A stretch of 64,000 nt of DNA, taken from an uncultured Rhodospirillaceae bacterium (GTDB lineage Bacteria; Pseudomonadota; Alphaproteobacteria; Rhodospirillales; Casp-alpha2). The stretch covers positions 62,001-126,000 of the forward strand of contig CAJWCU010000003.1 in the NCBI GenBank assembly GCA_913030825.1, written 5' to 3'. The position numbers and the translations under genes were made by a program. The notes under the pieces were generated by a model. The model saw only the letters and a program-made list of their open reading frames with translations. It did not search any database and was not told the DNA's origin. Positions 29,781-37,891 of the stretch are shown piece by piece; position 1 is the stretch's first letter, and every line of letters begins with the position of its first letter.

Positions 29781-30793
29781 CCGGAGCCACCAGCAAACCG
29801 CGCGCCGTCGTCACCGGCGGCGCCGGCTTCATCGGAAGCCATATGGTCGACGTCCTTCTGGACGGCGGCTATGCCGTGCAGGTCGTCGACGACTTCTCCG
29901 GCGGGCACGACCGCAACCTGGCGCATCTCGCGGGCAACCCCGACCTGACCGTCACGCGCCAGGACATTCGCGACCTGGACCCGGCGGCACGGCCTTTCGG
30001 CGACGCAAAGTTCGTGCTTCACTTCGCCGGCATCGGCGACATCGTGCCGTCCATCGAACGGCCGGTCGATTACATGGACATCAACGTTCAGGGCACGGTG
30101 AAGGTGCTGGAATGCGCCCGGGCGGCCGGCGTCGACAAGTTCGTCTACGCCGCCTCGTCGTCGTGTTACGGCTTGGCCGACGTGCCGACCCGCGAAGACC
30201 ATGCCATCGACCCGAAATACCCCTATGCGCTCAGCAAGTATCAGGGCGAACAGGCAGCGCTGCATTGGCACAAGGTCTACGGCCTGCCCGTCAATACGAT
30301 CCGCATCTTCAACGCCTACGGCACGCGGGTGCGGACGACCGGCGCCTACGGCGCCGTGTTCGGCGTGTTCTTCAAACAGAAGCTGGCGGGCAAACCGTTC
30401 ACCGTGGTCGGCGACGGCACGCAAGGCCGCGACTTCCTTTACGTGACCGATGTCGCCCGCGCCTTCCTGGCGGCGGCCGAAACGGACAAGGTCGGCGAGA
30501 CCTACAACCTGGGTGCAGGCGACCCGCAAAGCGTCAACCGGCTGGTCGAGCTTCTAGGCGGGGGCGTCGTCTACATCCCCAAGCGGCCGGGCGAACCCGA
30601 TTGCACCTGGGCCGATATCGCGAAGATCACGCGCGACCTGAACTGGGCGCCCGCGATCTCGTTCGAGGAAGGCGTCGGGCGCATGGTCGCCGAGATCGAC
30701 AATTGGCGGGACGCCCCGTTGTGGGATCCGGCCAGCATCGAACAGGCGACCAAGACCTGGTTCCAATACATGGCGCCGGCGGACAAATCATGA
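29777..30793 (+). CDS. NAD-dependent epimerase (UDP-glucose 4-epimerase-like)
   Basis: 338-residue extended SDR with TGGAGFIGSH near 14-23, YAASSSCYG, and an intact YALSK catalytic pair near 150. RIFNAYGTRVRTTGAYGAVF is the typical substrate-binding motif of GalE/WbpP-like epimerases. ATG 29777 overlaps the stop of the previous SDR gene; a longer reading upstream would be inside that gene. It overlaps the HldE-like gene by ATGA. Its place in the heptose block suggests an NDP-sugar substrate made there; galactose-type epimerisation remains an alternative. Confidence 0.82.
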   Translation: MTGATSKPRAVVTGGAGFIGSHMVDVLLDGGYAVQVVDDFSGGHDRNLAHLAGNPDLTVTRQDIRDLDPAARPFGDAKFVLHFAGIGDIVPSIERPVDYMDINVQGTVKVLECARAAGVDKFVYAASSSCYGLADVPTREDHAIDPKYPYALSKYQGEQAALHWHKVYGLPVNTIRIFNAYGTRVRTTGAYGAVFGVFFKQKLAGKPFTVVGDGTQGRDFLYVTDVARAFLAAAETDKVGETYNLGAGDPQSVNRLVELLGGGVVYIPKRPGEPDCTWADIAKITRDLNWAPAISFEEGVGRMVAEIDNWRDAPLWDPASIEQATKTWFQYMAPADKS

Positions 30794-32346
30794 CGGCAGA
30801 ATTTTTCGAAAAATACGAATTCAAACTGAAGACGCCGGAGGAACTGGTCGCGCTGATCGGCCCGTTCCCGCGCGACAAGAAAGTCATCATGTGCCACGGC
30901 GTGTTCGACGTCGTTCACCCGGGCCACGTCCGCCATCTGGCCTATGCCAAGACCAAGGCGGATATCCTGGTCGCCTCGATCACCGCCGACAAACACATCA
31001 AGAAAGGCGCCTACCGGCCGCATGTGCCGGAGCGCCTGCGCGCCTTGAACCTAGCGGCGTTCGAAATGGTCGACTACGTGATCATCGACGGCAACGCCAA
31101 ACCCCTGGAAAACCTGGCCGCATTGCAGCCGGATTTCTTCGCCAAAGGCTTCGAATACACCTCGGGCGGGCTGCCGGCGGCGACCCAGGAAGAAGCCGAC
31201 ATCGTCGAAGGCTACGGCGGCGGCATGATCTTCACGCCCGGCGACATCGTCTATTCGTCGTCGCGCCTGATCGAACTCGCGGCGCCCAACATCCGGTTGG
31301 AAAAACTGTTGGCCCTCCTGCATGCGCACGGCCTTGGCTTCGCCGACCTGCGCGCGGCGCTCGACAAGATGAAGGGCTTCAAGGTCCATGTCGTCGGCGA
31401 CACTATCGTCGACAGCTACACCCGCACGACCCTGATCGGCGGCCAGACCAAGACCCCAACCTTCAGCGTCCTGTACCAGGGCAAGGACGATTACATAGGC
31501 GGCGCCGGCATCGTCGCGCAGCACCTGCGTGCCGCCGGCGCAGCGGTGACATTTTCCACCGTGCTGGGTAAGGACGATTTGGCGACCTTCGCGATCGACG
31601 GGCTCAAGGAGGCAGGCATCACGGTCAACGCGATCATCGACGAGACCCGGCCGACCACGAACAAGAACGCCATCATCGCCGGCGGGTACCGCTTGTTGAA
31701 GGTCGACACCCTGGACAACCGTTCAATTTCCGAATCCATCCTGGAACATTTGGCCGAAAAGGTTGCGACCACGGAAACGGACGCGGTGGTGTTCTCCGAT
31801 TTCCGCCACGGCATCTTCAACCACTGGACTGTGCCGCAACTGACCGCCGCGATTCCCAAGGACATCTACAAGGTCGCCGACAGCCAAGTCGCCAGCCGCT
31901 GGGGGAACATCACCGAATTCAAGGGCTTCGACCTGGTCACGCCCAACGAACGGGAAGCCCGCTTCGCCCTCGGCGATCAGGACTCCACCGTCGGGGCCCT
32001 GGCCGGCGCGCTGACCGATGCCAACGCCTGCAAACTGTTGATCCTCAAGTTGGGAGACCGCGGCGCCTTCGTGTCTCGCCCGGCCTCGGGCCCCGGCGAT
32101 GGCGGCAATTATTTTTCCGTCGACAGTTTCTCCCAGAACATCGCCGATGCGGTCGGCGCGGGCGATGCCCTGCTATCCTACGCGACCTTGGCGATGCTCG
32201 CCACCGGCAGCGAAGCCATCGCAAGCATTCTGGGCTCCATGGCGGCGGCCTGCGAATGCGAAATCGACGGCAACGTGCCGATCAAACCGGCCGACGTCCT
32301 GGCCCGTATCGACCAGGTCGAAAAAGCCGCCGGGTACGGAGCCTGA
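30790..32346 (+). CDS. bifunctional HldE-like enzyme with reversed domain order (nucleotidyltransferase then PfkB kinase)
   Basis: 518 residues. The first 160 form a cytidylyltransferase-like fold with the HPGH nucleotide motif at 43-46 and an SSSRLIE C-terminal motif. Residues 195-518 are a PfkB/ribokinase-type kinase with DDYIGGAGIVAQHL and the catalytic GAGD at 456-459. HldE of E. coli joins the same two activities with kinase first. Here the order is reversed. It would phosphorylate the heptose 7-phosphate at C1 and, after GmhB, load the nucleotide. Because the order differs, nucleotide choice (ADP or another) is uncertain. ATG 30790 overlaps the upstream stop. Confidence 0.85.
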   Translation: MTAEFFEKYEFKLKTPEELVALIGPFPRDKKVIMCHGVFDVVHPGHVRHLAYAKTKADILVASITADKHIKKGAYRPHVPERLRALNLAAFEMVDYVIIDGNAKPLENLAALQPDFFAKGFEYTSGGLPAATQEEADIVEGYGGGMIFTPGDIVYSSSRLIELAAPNIRLEKLLALLHAHGLGFADLRAALDKMKGFKVHVVGDTIVDSYTRTTLIGGQTKTPTFSVLYQGKDDYIGGAGIVAQHLRAAGAAVTFSTVLGKDDLATFAIDGLKEAGITVNAIIDETRPTTNKNAIIAGGYRLLKVDTLDNRSISESILEHLAEKVATTETDAVVFSDFRHGIFNHWTVPQLTAAIPKDIYKVADSQVASRWGNITEFKGFDLVTPNEREARFALGDQDSTVGALAGALTDANACKLLILKLGDRGAFVSRPASGPGDGGNYFSVDSFSQNIADAVGAGDALLSYATLAMLATGSEAIASILGSMAAACECEIDGNVPIKPADVLARIDQVEKAAGYGA

Positions 32347-32351
32347 CCGTC

Positions 32352-33305
32352 ATGCGGACGATCATCGCGGGCATAGGCGTGCAAGGCGCCAAGCGGATGG
32401 CCGTGGCCGGCGCGGACGCCGTCGCGACGGTTGATCCGGTCGCGGACGGCGTCGATTTCCGCGACATCCGCGACGTGCCGTTGGACAGCTACGACGCGGC
32501 GCTGCTCTGCATCCCCGACGAGGCAAAGATCGAATTGCTGGATCACCTGCTGTCCGCCGGCAAGCATGTATTGGTCGAAAAGCCGGTTCTGGCCGCCGCT
32601 GACGACGATCTGATCCGCCTCGCCGCCCTCGCCGAGAAGACCGGCGCCGTCTGCTACACCGCCTACAACCACCGGTTCGAACCCCATTTCGTGCACATGC
32701 GCGATCTGATCCGAAGCGGTCGGCTGGGTAAGATCTATTCCCTGCGCATGTTCTACGGCAACGGCACGGCGCGCTTGGTCCGCGACAGCGCCTGGCGCGA
32801 CCAGGGGGCGGGCGTGCTACCCGATCTGGGCAGCCACCTGCTCGATACCCTGCGCTTCTGGTTCGGCGATGACTTCGACGCGAGCTTCCGTATTCGCGGC
32901 GCCTACCGGCACGAGAACCGATCCTTCGACCATGTCGTCGTCGACACGGAAGGCGACCTCGCCATCCAGTTGGAAATGACAATGCTGAGCTGGCGCAACC
33001 ATCACACCACCGACATCTATGCCGAGAACGGCAGCGCCCATATCGAAAGCCTGTGCAAATGGGGGCCGTCGACCTTCACCCACCGGACCCGCGTGCTGCC
33101 GAGCGGCCGCCCACCGGAAAACGCCGTCACGCTGGTTCAAGCCGACCCGACCTGGGAGATCGAATACGCCCATTTCAAAACCCTCTGCGCCGAGGCGCCG
33201 GGCAGCCAGACCTTGACCAACGATCTTTGGATCAACCGCACCCTGCGGGACCTTGCCGCGGCCGCCGGCGTCCACGACATGGTGCGGGAAAAGGCCGGCG
33301 CATGA
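32352..33305 (+). CDS. Gfo/Idh/MocA family oxidoreductase
   Basis: 317-residue NAD(P)-dependent sugar oxidoreductase. The N-terminal Rossmann loop is short (IIAGIGVQGAKRM), and the VEKPVLA motif near 76 is the family's lysine-proline signature. A conserved DLGSHLLDTLRFW helix near 160 is the substrate-binding H-x-x-D region. Such enzymes make 3-keto or 4-keto intermediates or reduce them. It is 5 bases after the HldE-like gene and overlaps the dehydrogenase-like gene by ATGA, so it probably works on the NDP-heptose. The step is inferred. Confidence 0.78.
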   Translation: MRTIIAGIGVQGAKRMAVAGADAVATVDPVADGVDFRDIRDVPLDSYDAALLCIPDEAKIELLDHLLSAGKHVLVEKPVLAAADDDLIRLAALAEKTGAVCYTAYNHRFEPHFVHMRDLIRSGRLGKIYSLRMFYGNGTARLVRDSAWRDQGAGVLPDLGSHLLDTLRFWFGDDFDASFRIRGAYRHENRSFDHVVVDTEGDLAIQLEMTMLSWRNHHTTDIYAENGSAHIESLCKWGPSTFTHRTRVLPSGRPPENAVTLVQADPTWEIEYAHFKTLCAEAPGSQTLTNDLWINRTLRDLAAAAGVHDMVREKAGA

Positions 33306-34612
33306 GCGCTCCCGTCATCGGTTTCGCGGGCCTCACACATCTCGGACTCAACATGGCGGCGGCCTCGGCGGCGCGCGGTTTCGACGTCGTCGGCTACCAC
33401 GGCGATGCCGCCCTGGTCGAGGCGATCGACGGCGGCGACCTGCCGGTCGCCGAACCGGGCCTGGGCGACATGATCGCGGGCCACCGGGAACACCTGAGCT
33501 TCACCGCCGACCACGCGGCCTTGGCGCGCTGCGACCTGGTCTATATCTCGGCCGATGTGCCGACGGACGATCAGGGGCAGAGCGACTTGGCGCCGATCAT
33601 GGACATGATCGCCCAGGCCGAAGGCGCCATGAACCCCGACGCCCTTCTGGTCGTTCTCTGTCAGGTGCCGCCGGGCTTCACCCGCACGCTCGGGCGCGAC
33701 CCGGCGCGGCTCTATTACCAAGTCGAAACCCTGATCTTCGGCCGGGCCGTCGAACGCGCCATGCATCCGGAACGCTTCATCGTCGGCTGCGCCCAACCGG
33801 AGGCCCCGGTCGACGGGCGCCTCGCGGCCTATCTCGAGGCCTTCGATTGCCCCATCCTGCCCATGCGTTACGAAAGCGCCGAACTGGCCAAGATCTCCAT
33901 CAACATGTGCCTGGTGGCGTCCATCGGCGTCGCCAACACGATGGCCGCGGTCTGCGAAAACGTCGGCGCCGACTGGTCGGAAATCGTGCCCGCCCTGCGG
34001 CTGGACGCGCGCATCGGACCCAAGAGCTACATCGCGCCGGGCCTGGGCCTGGCCGGCGGCAATTTGGAACGCGACCTGGCGACGGTGATCGGGCTGGCGG
34101 AACGGCACGGCACCGACGCCGGCATCGTCGAGGCTTGGATCGACAACAGCCGCCACCGCAAGGATTGGTGCTACCGCGTACTACGGGACGAGGTTCTGGC
34201 CGCTGACGCCGATGCTGCGATCGGCCTGCTGGGCCTGGCCTACAAGGAAGATACCCATAGCACCAAGAACGCGCCCTCCCTGATGCTGCTGTCGCACCTG
34301 AAGGCGTCGCGGGTGACCGCCCATGACCCCCAAGTTCGCGCCGCTGATATCGACCCGGATCTGGCCGCCGCCGCCACGCCGCTGGACGCCTGCGACGGCG
34401 CCGACGCGGTGGTCATCGTCACCCCCTGGCCAGCCTACCGCGACCTGAACCCGGCCGAGATCGCCGGCCGCATGCGCGGGCGCACGCTGATCGATCCGTT
34501 CGGCCTACTGCCCTCGGCGGTGGTCACAGCGGCGGGCCTGGACCATTTCGTCCTCGGCCGGGGGCCGGCGCGCGCGGAAAACAACGATGCCCGAAAGGCC
34601 GGCCATGCTTGA
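33302..34612 (+). CDS. nucleotide-sugar dehydrogenase homologue lacking the catalytic cysteine
   Basis: 436 residues with the three-domain layout of UDP-glucose 6-dehydrogenases: an N-terminal Rossmann domain (GFAGLTHLG), a central helical domain with ESAELAKISINMCLVASI, and a C-terminal domain with LGLAYKEDTHSTKNAP and VVIVTPWPAY. The active-site strand that normally reads GGSCFPKD is AGGNLERD here, so the thiohemiacetal cysteine is Asn254 and the lysine is Arg. A normal two-step oxidation to a uronic acid looks impossible. It may stop at an aldehyde, act on another carbon, or be non-catalytic. Overlaps the next gene by 8 bases. Confidence 0.8.
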   Translation: MSAPVIGFAGLTHLGLNMAAASAARGFDVVGYHGDAALVEAIDGGDLPVAEPGLGDMIAGHREHLSFTADHAALARCDLVYISADVPTDDQGQSDLAPIMDMIAQAEGAMNPDALLVVLCQVPPGFTRTLGRDPARLYYQVETLIFGRAVERAMHPERFIVGCAQPEAPVDGRLAAYLEAFDCPILPMRYESAELAKISINMCLVASIGVANTMAAVCENVGADWSEIVPALRLDARIGPKSYIAPGLGLAGGNLERDLATVIGLAERHGTDAGIVEAWIDNSRHRKDWCYRVLRDEVLAADADAAIGLLGLAYKEDTHSTKNAPSLMLLSHLKASRVTAHDPQVRAADIDPDLAAAATPLDACDGADAVVIVTPWPAYRDLNPAEIAGRMRGRTLIDPFGLLPSAVVTAAGLDHFVLGRGPARAENNDARKAGHA

Positions 34613-35492
34613 ACACCTGAACCCGCAACCAGAAAACCCTGCGCGCGCCGTGATCCTGGGCGCCGCCGGTTTCGTCGGCCGGACCGCCCGCGCCGCCTTC
34701 GAGGCCGAAGGCACGTCCGTCCTGGCGCTCGGCCGGGCCGAGATCGATTTGCTGGCCGACGGCGCCGCCGACGTTCTGGCCGGTCAATTGCAGGCCACCG
34801 ATTGCTTCGTCGTCATTTCCGCCGAGGCTCCCTGTAAGGACGCCGCCATGCTGGAACGCAACATCCGCATGATGCGCGCCGTCACCGACGCCCTAGCCGA
34901 GGCGCAGCCGGCCCATCTTATATATGTGAGCTCCGACGCCGTGTACGCCGACAGCATGGAACCGCTTTCCGAGACCTCCTGCGCCGAGCCCGGATCGCTG
35001 CACGGCGTCATGCACCTGGCCCGCGAACTGATGCTGAAGGACGCCATGAAGGGGCCGCTCGCGACCCTGCGGCCGACCCTAATCTACGGCGCAGCCGACC
35101 CGCACAACGGCTACGGCCCCAACCGGTTCCGCCGGCTGGCCGCCGACGGCCAGACGATCGTGCTGTTCGGCGAAGGCGAGGAACGGCGCGATCACATCGA
35201 CGTCAGGGACGTCGCCGAACTGATCCGCCTGATCGCAGGCCATCGGTCGACCGGCGTGCTGAACGCCGCGACCGGCACGGTGACCTCGTTCCGCGAGATC
35301 GCCGAGATGGTCGTTGGGCTGTCCGCCAACACGGTCGCGGTCGAAGGCTCGCCCCGCCAGGGCGCGATGCCGCACGGCGGGTACCGGCCGTTCGATCCGG
35401 CGGCGACGGCGGCAGCGTTTCCCGGTTTTCGCTATACGCCGCTGGCCGAGGGCCTTGCCCGCGCCGAGACCGACATGAAGGAGAGCGCCTGA
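34605..35492 (+). CDS. SDR-family epimerase/reductase with degenerate catalytic pair
   Basis: 295-residue extended SDR: cofactor loop LGAAGFVGRT near 17-26, serine in YVSSDAVYAD near 106, RPTLIYGAADPHNGYGPNRF near 148. The usual Tyr and Lys of YxxxK are His133 and His137 (HGVMH). Combined with the cysteine-less dehydrogenase just upstream, this suggests unusual redox chemistry or a structural role. ATG 34605 is chosen because AAAGG lies 6 bases upstream; ATG 34587 is also in frame. It ends overlapping the methyltransferase gene by one base. The substrate is probably the same NDP-heptose (inference). Confidence 0.72.
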   Translation: MLEHLNPQPENPARAVILGAAGFVGRTARAAFEAEGTSVLALGRAEIDLLADGAADVLAGQLQATDCFVVISAEAPCKDAAMLERNIRMMRAVTDALAEAQPAHLIYVSSDAVYADSMEPLSETSCAEPGSLHGVMHLARELMLKDAMKGPLATLRPTLIYGAADPHNGYGPNRFRRLAADGQTIVLFGEGEERRDHIDVRDVAELIRLIAGHRSTGVLNAATGTVTSFREIAEMVVGLSANTVAVEGSPRQGAMPHGGYRPFDPAATAAAFPGFRYTPLAEGLARAETDMKESA

Positions 35493-36142
35493 TGGCCGAG
35501 GTTGAATTACTGCGCGCCTTGCCCAAGGGCAATCGCAACGTCCAGGCGCGCGAGACGGCGAAGACCGAGGAGCACATCCGCGTGTCCCGTGAGTACGGCG
35601 AGATGTATTTCGACGGGCCCCGGGAATACGGTTACGGCGGCTACCGCTACGACGGGCGCTGGCAGCCCGTGGCCAGGGACATCGTCGATCATTTCGGGCT
35701 GAAGCCCGGCGACAAGGTTCTCGACGTCGGCTGCGCCAAGGGCTTCCTGGTCAAGGACCTGCTGGCGGAAGGGATCGACGCCTTCGGCATCGACGTTTCG
35801 AAATACGCCTTGATGAACTGCGAGCAGGAAGCAATCGGCCGCCTGCAGATCGGGTCCTGCGACGACTTGCCGTTTCCCGACGGCAGTTTCGACGCCGTGC
35901 TGGCGATCAACACGATCCACAACCTGGACCGCGACGGCTGCGTCCGCGCCGCGCGCGAGATCGAACGCCTGGCGCCGGGCAAGGGCTTCATCCAGGTCGA
36001 CAGCTACCTGACGCCGGAGCAAAAGGATATCTTCGAAAGCTGGGTCCTGACGGCCAGGTTCCACGACTATCCGGACGGCTGGCTGAAGGTCTTAGAGGAA
36101 GCCGGATACACCGGCGACTGGTACTGGACGATCATCGGCTGA
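35492..36142 (+). CDS. class I SAM-dependent methyltransferase
   Basis: 216-residue methyltransferase. SAM motif VLDVGCAKGFLVKDL is near 75-89, the acidic loop FGIDVSKYAL near 98, and FDAVLAINTIHNL near 130. The N-terminal 50 residues hold a tyrosine/glycine-rich segment (YGYGGYRYDGRW) probably contacting the substrate. It closes the GC-rich run of heptose genes. It most likely methylates the heptose or its oxidised form; sequence alone does not prove this. Confidence 0.8.
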   Translation: MAEVELLRALPKGNRNVQARETAKTEEHIRVSREYGEMYFDGPREYGYGGYRYDGRWQPVARDIVDHFGLKPGDKVLDVGCAKGFLVKDLLAEGIDAFGIDVSKYALMNCEQEAIGRLQIGSCDDLPFPDGSFDAVLAINTIHNLDRDGCVRAAREIERLAPGKGFIQVDSYLTPEQKDIFESWVLTARFHDYPDGWLKVLEEAGYTGDWYWTIIG

Positions 36143-36168
36143 GCAGGATCGGAACGCAAGGAACCGCC

Positions 36169-37059
36169 ATGGGTTACAGTGTAGAAACGATGGCCTTGTA
36201 TCAGATGATGCAAAGCCAAGGCCTGTTCAAAGGCGTGAGACGAGTGGTCGATCTCGGTTCGCAGGAAATGCATTTCGGCAAACAGGACACGACCAGTCAC
36301 CCCTATCGGAACATCATCGCCCGGACCGTCGAGGCAATGGGTGGACCCGCACTTTCTGAAGCCGACCTGAACATCCTTTCCGATCGCAGTTCGGTTAAGG
36401 GTTTTTACGAATTGCTGGGCATGGAATACACGGCGCTGGACGCCGATGGCTGGTACGGAAAACCTTTCGACCTGAACCTGGATTCGGTCGATTCGGCGGA
36501 CCGGAATGCCTATTGCCTGTGCGTCAATGCCGGGACGACGGAACATTTGATGGACCAGAACAATGCCTTCAAAATCGTCCATCACTTGACCCGGCCGGGT
36601 GGTCTAATGCTCCACGCCTTGCCCTTTCTCGGCTCGATCGACCACGGATTCTTCAATTACAATCCGAACCTGTTTTGGGCGCTTGCGCGTTTCAACGACT
36701 ATGAAATGCTGGGCATGTGGGCTAGTCCTTCTGGCACCGCTTCGCTTCTGCCTTGGAATTCTGAAATCGCCGCGCATATGAACTTGCCCATGGGATCGTC
36801 GAAAGGTGTCGGCATATGGTGTCTGATGCGCAAGCGGCACGACCTGGACTACTGCGTTCCCTTCCAAGCCGGATACGAAGACGCCCAAGCGGACGAAAAC
36901 CTTGCGCGATACAATTACGTTATAAACGGTCAACTAATGTCCGGTGTCGAAGCGATCCGGATAAACGGCCAAAAAGCAGCTCTTGAAACTTTCGGGGGCC
37001 GCGCCCTTCTCAACGAACTCTGCCGCCGGATAGCGGCACGAATTGGAATTCATCGGTAG
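36169..37059 (+). CDS. methyltransferase-like protein of unknown substrate
   Basis: 296-residue protein with a weak SAM-fold pattern: RVVDLGSQEMHF near 24-35 as motif I and CVNAGTTEHLMDQ near 118 as a motif IV-like loop with a following RPGGLMLHALPF strand. The long C-terminal part (190-296) is unassigned. Its codon use (more A/T-ending codons) differs from the genes on both sides, which are strongly G/C-ending, hinting at a separate origin. ATG start with AAGGAA upstream. The call is at fold level only. Confidence 0.6.
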   Translation: MGYSVETMALYQMMQSQGLFKGVRRVVDLGSQEMHFGKQDTTSHPYRNIIARTVEAMGGPALSEADLNILSDRSSVKGFYELLGMEYTALDADGWYGKPFDLNLDSVDSADRNAYCLCVNAGTTEHLMDQNNAFKIVHHLTRPGGLMLHALPFLGSIDHGFFNYNPNLFWALARFNDYEMLGMWASPSGTASLLPWNSEIAAHMNLPMGSSKGVGIWCLMRKRHDLDYCVPFQAGYEDAQADENLARYNYVINGQLMSGVEAIRINGQKAALETFGGRALLNELCRRIAARIGIHR

Positions 37060-37069
37060 GAGAACGGTT

Positions 37070-37891
37070 TTGTTCCCTCAGCCTTTAGACGTTGCCGCCG
37101 CGCGCCAACGATGCATGGCCTATCGTCGGCGCATACTGGAAATTTCACAACAAGTGCAGGCCCTGCATGCCGCCGGCGCCTTTTCCTGCCTGGAAATGGT
37201 CGACGTGATCTACAACGCCCTGATGCGCGGCGCCGCCGGCAACAGCCCCGACACCTTCATGATGTCCAAGGGTCACGGCTGCATGGCCCAATACGTGATT
37301 CTGGAAGACCTGGGCGTGCTGTCGCGTGAGGATCTAGACCTCTATTGCAAGCCCGAAGGCAGGCTCGGCTGTCATCCCGATTACGGCGTGCCGGGGATCG
37401 AGGCCTCGACCGGATCGCTTGGTCACGGCATGGGCCTGGCGACCGGCATGGCCTATACGGAACGCCACGTAAGCAAGGGCGACGGTCTGATCTTCACGGT
37501 CCTGAGTGACGGTGAACTGCAGGAAGGATCGACCTGGGAATGCATGATGATGGCCGCCAACCTGGAGGTCGATAATCTGATCGCGTTCCTCGACCACAAC
37601 GGCATGCAATCCTTCGGCAACACGGCCGAGACCCATCCCAAATTCTATCCGATCCGCGAGAAGGCCGAAGCCTTCAATTGGGAAGTCGCCGAGGTCAACG
37701 GCCACGACGCCGATGCCGTGTTCAACGCGGTCAGCGAACGCAAGGGCGGACGCCCCTTCATGCTGATCGGCAATACGACCAAGGGGCGCGGCGTATCCTA
37801 CATGGAAGGCGGCGCCATCTGGCACTATCGTTCGCCCAATCCCGAGGAGTACAAGCAGGCGCTCGACGAATTGACGGAGATTTCGTCATGA
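37070..37891 (+). CDS. transketolase, N-terminal (TPP-binding) subunit
   Basis: 273 residues matching the first half of transketolase. MSKGHGCMAQY and GSLGHGMGLATGMA are the substrate and TPP contact motifs; LSDGELQEGSTWE through LDHNGMQ is the thiamine-magnesium motif. TTG 37070 is the best start because AGGAGA lies 6 bases upstream; an earlier TTG at 37043 would lie inside the previous gene. It is coupled by ATGA to the C-terminal subunit gene. Split transketolases occur in sugar clusters and also in central metabolism; the setting supports supply of sedoheptulose 7-phosphate or a ketol-transfer step on a nucleotide sugar. Confidence 0.88.
   Translation: MFPQPLDVAAARQRCMAYRRRILEISQQVQALHAAGAFSCLEMVDVIYNALMRGAAGNSPDTFMMSKGHGCMAQYVILEDLGVLSREDLDLYCKPEGRLGCHPDYGVPGIEASTGSLGHGMGLATGMAYTERHVSKGDGLIFTVLSDGELQEGSTWECMMMAANLEVDNLIAFLDHNGMQSFGNTAETHPKFYPIREKAEAFNWEVAEVNGHDADAVFNAVSERKGGRPFMLIGNTTKGRGVSYMEGGAIWHYRSPNPEEYKQALDELTEISS

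Noticed and set aside
33137-34156. Minus-strand open frame opposite the dehydrogenase homologue
   Set aside because: No motif; shadow of a real gene.
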